From NCBI GenBank assembly GCA_023398495.1, contig JAEWSG010000174.1, positions 1 through 5,891 on the forward strand: a DNA stretch of 5,891 nucleotides. The letters run 5' to 3'. Position 1 is the stretch's first letter. Each line of letters begins with the position of its first letter. This DNA is from Bacillota bacterium (GTDB lineage Bacteria > Bacillota > Clostridia > Acetivibrionales > Acetivibrionaceae). Both the position numbers and the translations under genes were made by a program. The notes beneath the pieces are model-generated. The model made no database searches and had not been told where the DNA came from. It saw nothing but the letters and a program-made list of their open reading frames with translations. Of this stretch, positions 5,734 through 5,891 are shown in pieces.

Positions 5734-5891
5734 ATGAAAGCAAAATTACTTTTTATGGCATTTGCTCTTTGCGCTACCTTTTATAGTGCAAGAGTGTTTT
5801 CCCAGGAGTATGAAAATGGAGTTTTCTGGATAATCCGATGATTCGTGATATTATGGTTTCCAATAATCATTCAGGAAAATCTGAAGTATTA
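5734..5891 (+). CDS. Start of a secreted-protein gene, probably frameshifted near 5829, running off the window
   Basis: ATG at 5734 opens a convincing signal peptide: MKAKLLFMAFALCATFYSAR, then VFSQ as the cleavage site, followed by EYENGVFW. Frame 1 then ends at TGA 5839-5841, giving only 35 codons. The frame beginning GAT at 5829 stays open to the window end and reads DNPMIRDIMVSNNHSGKSEVL, which looks like ordinary protein and continues sensibly from GVFW. One missing G (TGG GAT read as TGGAT) would explain this. Either the gene is a pseudogene, or the assembly has a one-base error, or a short peptide is really made. The fragment is too small to name the family. A promoter-like element lies about 40 bp upstream and no Shine-Dalgarno sequence is present. 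Confidence 0.55.

Noticed and set aside
5818..5832. Programmed -1 frameshift signal in the 5734 gene
   Set aside because: The sequence around GTTTTCTGG does not form an X XXY YYZ heptamer in the needed phase, so a simple deletion or sequencing error is more likely.

Overview
The window reads as chromosomal DNA of a Bacteroidota (Bacteroidetes) bacterium. The signs are a TonB-dependent receptor with an N-terminal carboxypeptidase-regulatory-like domain, a DUF4249-type lipoprotein beside it, lipoprotein signals ending in SSCKKD, starts mostly without Shine-Dalgarno sequences, a promoter-like TTG...TAnnTTT element, and low GC. Nothing supports a more precise taxon.

Layout. Positions 1-3756, all on the minus strand, hold what looks like one operon read from right to left. 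It comprises a small secreted outer-membrane beta-barrel-like protein (3756-3199), a DUF4249-type lipoprotein (3164-2268) and a TonB-dependent receptor (2281 to beyond base 1). The receptor start overlaps the lipoprotein stop by 14 nt and lacks only its extreme C-terminus. The receptor probably imports a substrate across the outer membrane, with the DUF4249 protein as surface-exposed or periplasmic partner. The substrate cannot be read from sequence. Upstream, at 3871-3900, is a long, nearly perfect inverted repeat.

Positions 3947-4909 (minus) hold an orphan lipoprotein of unknown function in visibly AT-richer DNA. Its upstream region is unusual: two overlapping micro-ORFs, one behind a perfect AGGAGG ribosome binding site (rare in this phylum), then an 8-bp hairpin 47 nt before the lipoprotein start.

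Positions 5180-5891 (plus strand) look worn. There is a headless C-terminal fragment of a MerR-family regulator (5234-5374), then about 360 bases with no supportable gene, then a promoter-like element and the start of a secreted-protein gene (5734 on). The last reads through a clear signal peptide and then appears to lose frame near 5829. Together these suggest a rearrangement scar between the lipoprotein and the right-hand gene.

No tRNA, rRNA, CRISPR array or intact mobile element was seen. No convincing new system is present. The best leads are the leader of the orphan lipoprotein, the 30-bp inverted repeat, and the operon that adds a small barrel to the usual DUF4249/receptor pair.
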